Assembly: GCA_036499165.1 (NCBI GenBank)
Contig: DASYEE010000165.1
Coordinates: forward strand, 1 to 33,874
Origin: Galbitalea sp036499165
GTDB taxonomy: Bacteria; Actinomycetota; Actinomycetes; Actinomycetales; Microbacteriaceae
Length of the DNA: 33,874 bases
Reading direction: 5' to 3'
Both the position numbers and the translations under genes were made by a program. The stretch's first letter is position 1, and each line of letters opens with the position of its first letter. The notes beneath the pieces are model-generated. The model made no database searches. It was given only the letters and a program-made list of their open reading frames with translations, and was not told the DNA's origin. This document shows positions 30,618 through 33,874 of this stretch, piece after piece.

Positions 30618-32846
30618 CTAGAACTCCTCGATCACAAGCTCGTGTGCAAGCCTGCTTGGAAAGTGGATTGCAATCCAAGGCACCGGGGCCAATTTCCCCT
30701 CCATGTCCCGCATCAACACCTTACGCAGGTGAAGGGTCGGACGTTCGTTGCGCTGTAATGCCCTGTCCCCGCTGTACCGCAACTGATTCACGTCAATCAC
30801 TCCCTCAGGGCTTCGACCGACGAACAGATTCTTACGTAGCGCTCCCAGTGTCCGGCCCTGCTGGCCATCAGTGCGGAGGTCTGAGACGAGCACCACATCA
30901 ACTCCTGAGATCGGCTGATCGGTCGCACTGAGTGCTAGAGCCACAGACGTGATAAGCATCTGATCCACTGGATCGCTAAAACGAAGCTCTACGAGAAAAT
31001 TCAAAATCTCCTGAACCTGCCTGCGCTCTGATAACAGGTTTGGAGCAGAGCCAGTCCGTCGGTCAACGATCCCGGGAAAGCTCGCCATGTCAACCAGGTT
31101 TGAGTCTTGACGTAGCGCCGTCGCGTACCCGTTGAGTAGTTCGAGATTATGCACTACGTCGGAAGTCGTCTCGTGCATCGACCGTGGGTAGGTCCATCCT
31201 TCATCGAGTCGGACTCGCCGGAGCCGCCTCCCGACGGCACTCGTACGGGTCAACCGAGCGATGTCGCGATGGAGCAAGAAACTTCGCCGCCAGCGAGACA
31301 AGGGCGCACCTCCGAATTTCGCCAATGAGTCACGAAGAAATTCTTCGTCCTTGACGTAGCCAGAAAATGCTTGAATCGACGATCGAGGGAGGAATACTCG
31401 ACAGAATCCGATGTAAGACGCTCGATATCCGAAAAATCTTCCTCGCTGTTGCAGGACGTCTGAGTTTTCTGCGATATTCCGCGGAACGTAGCTGACCGTG
31501 AGACCTTCGACTGTGAATCCACGGTCGAGCTTTTGGCCACCCACAAGAATCCAGAACTGATCTGAAGTCCACTTGATGTTCTTCTCAGCACCAACGGAAT
31601 TCACCTGAATTACCCGAACTTCGTCGCACACCTCGCCGACGACCCCCAGTAACTCGTCGAGTTCTGGAAGATCTGCAACCGTTCGCGACAAATCATCGTA
31701 TGCACTTTGGAAGTCACACAGAATCTGGCTTCGCACGGCCTGGTCACCATTTCGGAGTAGTCCTGACCATGCAATCAGCAAATCTTGCAGCCACTGCGCG
31801 TAAGTTGCGTGCGGAGCGGTCTTTTGTGAAGCCTGGACCATCATCGATCTGTTGACTTGCTCCTCCGCGAGCGCCACTGCCGCAGCACCGAGGAGAAAAA
31901 TTCTAAGCGCTTGCTGCAACGACTCCGGTGCTTCGGTTGGAGGATTGTCTGGGTCGAAGACATCCAACGTCGGCAGCTCACGAATCACATCCATCGGGCG
32001 TTCGCGGAAGAAATAACGACCACCCGTATAGGAATCTCCAGGTGCAATGACCTTCGCGTATGAAGGATTCAACACATCACTGATGGCCAACAAAAGATTC
32101 GCTTGGGGCGTTGCGGTGTATTGCAGGTACGAATGCTGAGGAAGCGCTTCTCTCAACTCCACAATCGAGTCATATGTCTCGCTGGTGGCATCGCCTCCAT
32201 TCATCAAGTTCGCGCGAGCGCGCGTGTTCAAACTGGCTTGGTCGCTCTCATCATCAATGACGAGGACCGGAACTCCCGCCAGGTCCAATCGAGCCAGTAC
32301 TTTCGCAGCAGATCGCAATCGAGTTGCGTTCTTTAGAACAGTGAGCAGCAGCGCCGGCTTTTCACGGGTGGAGTACCCATCCCGCCTGCGACGCCAATTA
32401 GTTACGATCCGCCTCAGTTCAGGCTCATCGCCAATTGCAGGGTTCTTTTCCAAGGTCCACGCGGTCTGAAGCTGTCCCAATCCCAGATCGGCTTCAAGGC
32501 GATCTTCGGACTGTGACTTGAGATTCTTTGTAGTCCCTGCGAGCACGATGACCACGCCAAAACCGTTGTCTCGGGCCAAGGCAGCCACAGTGGTAAATGA
32601 CAAGGTCTTCCCAGATTGCACGTAGCCCACCACGAGGAGTGCCGTGGTACCTCTCGGACTTGTTGGCGGAACACAGTGAGACAGAACATCGGTGGCCTCG
32701 GTCAAGACGCGCCCCATTTCGACCTGGCTCAACGTTGAGCCAGGCCCAGAGGTCTTTAGCTGAAGGAACTCTTGCGCATACCGACCGGGTTTCGGCGACC
32801 AAATTCCAACGGTTGAATCAGCGGGCTCCATGGAAAAAGTTGCCAT
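30618..32846 (-). CDS. Z1-domain P-loop ATPase of a restriction module
   Basis: Z1-domain protein of 742 residues, a superfamily-II-like ATPase found in DNA-modification and phage-defence operons. The Walker A motif GYVQSGKT is at 74-81. The acidic motif VLVIDDESDQASLN is near 195-207. LQYTATPQANLL at 241-252 is the family's T-A-T-P motif. VGGQKLDRGFTVEGLTVSY is at about 435-453, and QQRGRFFGYR at 467-475 contains the arginine finger-like motif. The architecture is full length. The start is ATG 32846 with GAGG 7 nt upstream, 15 bp after the stop of the GHKL gene; the nuclease follows at once. It is expected to couple ATP hydrolysis to DNA translocation or remodelling for the nuclease. Confidence 0.93.
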   Translation of the reverse strand: MATFSMEPADSTVGIWSPKPGRYAQEFLQLKTSGPGSTLSQVEMGRVLTEATDVLSHCVPPTSPRGTTALLVVGYVQSGKTLSFTTVAALARDNGFGVVIVLAGTTKNLKSQSEDRLEADLGLGQLQTAWTLEKNPAIGDEPELRRIVTNWRRRRDGYSTREKPALLLTVLKNATRLRSAAKVLARLDLAGVPVLVIDDESDQASLNTRARANLMNGGDATSETYDSIVELREALPQHSYLQYTATPQANLLLAISDVLNPSYAKVIAPGDSYTGGRYFFRERPMDVIRELPTLDVFDPDNPPTEAPESLQQALRIFLLGAAAVALAEEQVNRSMMVQASQKTAPHATYAQWLQDLLIAWSGLLRNGDQAVRSQILCDFQSAYDDLSRTVADLPELDELLGVVGEVCDEVRVIQVNSVGAEKNIKWTSDQFWILVGGQKLDRGFTVEGLTVSYVPRNIAENSDVLQQRGRFFGYRASYIGFCRVFLPRSSIQAFSGYVKDEEFLRDSLAKFGGAPLSRWRRSFLLHRDIARLTRTSAVGRRLRRVRLDEGWTYPRSMHETTSDVVHNLELLNGYATALRQDSNLVDMASFPGIVDRRTGSAPNLLSERRQVQEILNFLVELRFSDPVDQMLITSVALALSATDQPISGVDVVLVSDLRTDGQQGRTLGALRKNLFVGRSPEGVIDVNQLRYSGDRALQRNERPTLHLRKVLMRDMEGKLAPVPWIAIHFPSRLAHELVIEEF

Positions 32847-32861
32847 CTCGAGGTCCTCCGT

Positions 32862-33874
32862 CTAGGCGATATGAAAGGAGGAGTTAAGAACAAGATTGAG
32901 GTAGCTCAGAACGAATTGAGATCGAGCACCAGATTTCTTCCCCAACGCCAGCGCCATGCCGATACAACTCGCCAGCGCCAGAAATAAACTGCTGTTTTCT
33001 CCATCTGGGCCAATGTACTGGCGAGAGAATGGATGTGCGAAGTTGACGACGACATCGAGTTTGTGTGCTACCGCGCCGGACAATTCGTCAACGGCGTCGT
33101 ACTGCGACCCGACGCGAAGCCAATCTGGCGAGGAATCATCAAGTGTTGCTTTCATTTCGACAACCCACAAACCGTCGTCTGCATTGAACCGCGCTTGCTT
33201 CTGAACAGGCTGAGAAGATCCAACGCTCGGCTCAGCCGCGTCGACATCGCCGGTAAGGAAATTGGGTATGAACTCGGTGGAAATTGGCGACTGAGATGCC
33301 TCGTCGACTGCCACCGGAAAGCCCGTTTCGAGGACGGCTGCGACCTGAGCAGCGGCCCTCACGATTGGCTGCCGTTCATCCGCTTGAGGGGTCTTCGACC
33401 GATACTCCTCAGCCTGACGAAGGATATTCATCGGCTCGGAGCCTAGTTGCGCTCTCAGAGCCGAAAGAAGCGCCTCCTCATGCTCTTCCCACCTGAAGCC
33501 ATCTTTGGTGTAGCTGATCTCGAATCCGGTCAATTCGAGTTCGCCGAAGATGCGTTGAAACTCGAAGCTGGTCGAGCGTTTGAATATCTCAATTGGGCGA
33601 TATGTCTCGTCATAGCTGCCGAGAATCAACCGATCACGACGAAATAGGGCAAGCCCGGCCTCTGATGTCGAGCCGCGCGCACGAATGCCCACGAAGCCGT
33701 CAAATCCACGCCCCTCGCCAAGGTCTACGGTTACGCGCTTTTTCCAGACCAAGTCCCCGACGTTCTGATCCCAGGCGGGTGGTGCCTCAAGAACCTCGAC
33801 CTCAGCAAACACGACTGCATCACCGTTAACAAAGAGTTGCAGGTCTCCGCGGCGAAGGAACTGTCGGTAGATAC
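32862..33874 (-). CDS. GHKL (MutL/MORC-like) ATPase, C-terminal part, cut by window edge
   Basis: About 336 residues of the C-terminal part of a histidine-kinase-like (GHKL) ATPase; the N-terminal ATP-binding domain lies beyond the right edge. The frame stays open from a GTG at 33812 to the edge (reading YRQFLRRGDLQLFVNGDAVV), so 33812 is not a real start. The transducer-like part shows RVTVDLGEGRGFDGFVGI and LFRRDRLILGS, then FQRIFGELELTGFEISYTKDGFRW, all typical of the MutL-homologue ATPases of restriction systems. After a linker, WVVEMKATLDDSSPDW and VVNFAHPFSRQYIG form a second conserved region that may contact a partner. It is the first visible gene of the operon with Z1 and nuclease; a DNA methyltransferase may lie upstream outside the window. 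Confidence 0.85.
   Translation of the reverse strand, partial: IYRQFLRRGDLQLFVNGDAVVFAEVEVLEAPPAWDQNVGDLVWKKRVTVDLGEGRGFDGFVGIRARGSTSEAGLALFRRDRLILGSYDETYRPIEIFKRSTSFEFQRIFGELELTGFEISYTKDGFRWEEHEEALLSALRAQLGSEPMNILRQAEEYRSKTPQADERQPIVRAAAQVAAVLETGFPVAVDEASQSPISTEFIPNFLTGDVDAAEPSVGSSQPVQKQARFNADDGLWVVEMKATLDDSSPDWLRVGSQYDAVDELSGAVAHKLDVVVNFAHPFSRQYIGPDGENSSLFLALASCIGMALALGKKSGARSQFVLSYLNLVLNSSFHIA

Overview
The window is high-GC DNA from an actinobacterium, most likely a member of Microbacteriaceae or a close relative. The evidence is the gene content and its order: mazG, eno, ftsB/divIC-like, DUF501 and a mycosin-like subtilase; a DUF222/HNH (13E12-type) gene with an actinobacterial SOS box; DUF4192; type II NADH dehydrogenase; frequent GTG/TTG starts and 1-4 nt stop/start overlaps. 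No species can be assigned from sequence alone.

Layout. 1-4831: two paralogous lipoproteins, a lemA-htpX pair on the minus strand, and apt. 4842-9444: a minus-strand run encoding an MFS transporter, a PLP-dependent D-threonine-aldolase-like protein, a D-arabinono-1,4-lactone-oxidase-type flavoprotein and two small DUF202 membrane proteins. 9593-10211: a frameshifted third copy of the lipoprotein family. 10346-13255: a tRNA with UAA anticodon but no long variable arm, ndh, and a mycosin-like subtilase. 13252-19074: cell-division, glycolysis and housekeeping genes (DUF501, ftsB-like, eno, hisS, mazG) with a TetR regulator and its double operator between hisS and mazG. 19100-26134: a FUSC-family membrane protein, an SOS-controlled DUF222/HNH protein, a 14-TM drug-efflux MFS, a CPBP protease, DUF488 and DUF4192. 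26322-28475: a NERD-domain UvrD-like helicase.

From about 28,500 to the right edge the DNA is visibly less GC-rich and the genes change character. A RelA/SpoT-domain protein on the plus strand converges with a minus-strand operon of a GHKL (MutL/MORC-like) ATPase that runs off the right edge, a Z1-domain P-loop ATPase, and a PD-(D/E)XK (DUF4420) nuclease. The last three are the core of the MutL-homologue restriction systems recognised by comparative genomics. In those systems an AIPR gene usually follows the nuclease and a DNA methyltransferase usually precedes the ATPase. Here no AIPR gene is present and a putative alarmone or nucleotide-pyrophosphate synthetase sits in its place. This accessory anti-phage-type island is the most interesting part of the window: DNA recognition and cleavage by ATPase, Z1 and nuclease would be paired with a growth-arrest effector. 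That coupling is inference.
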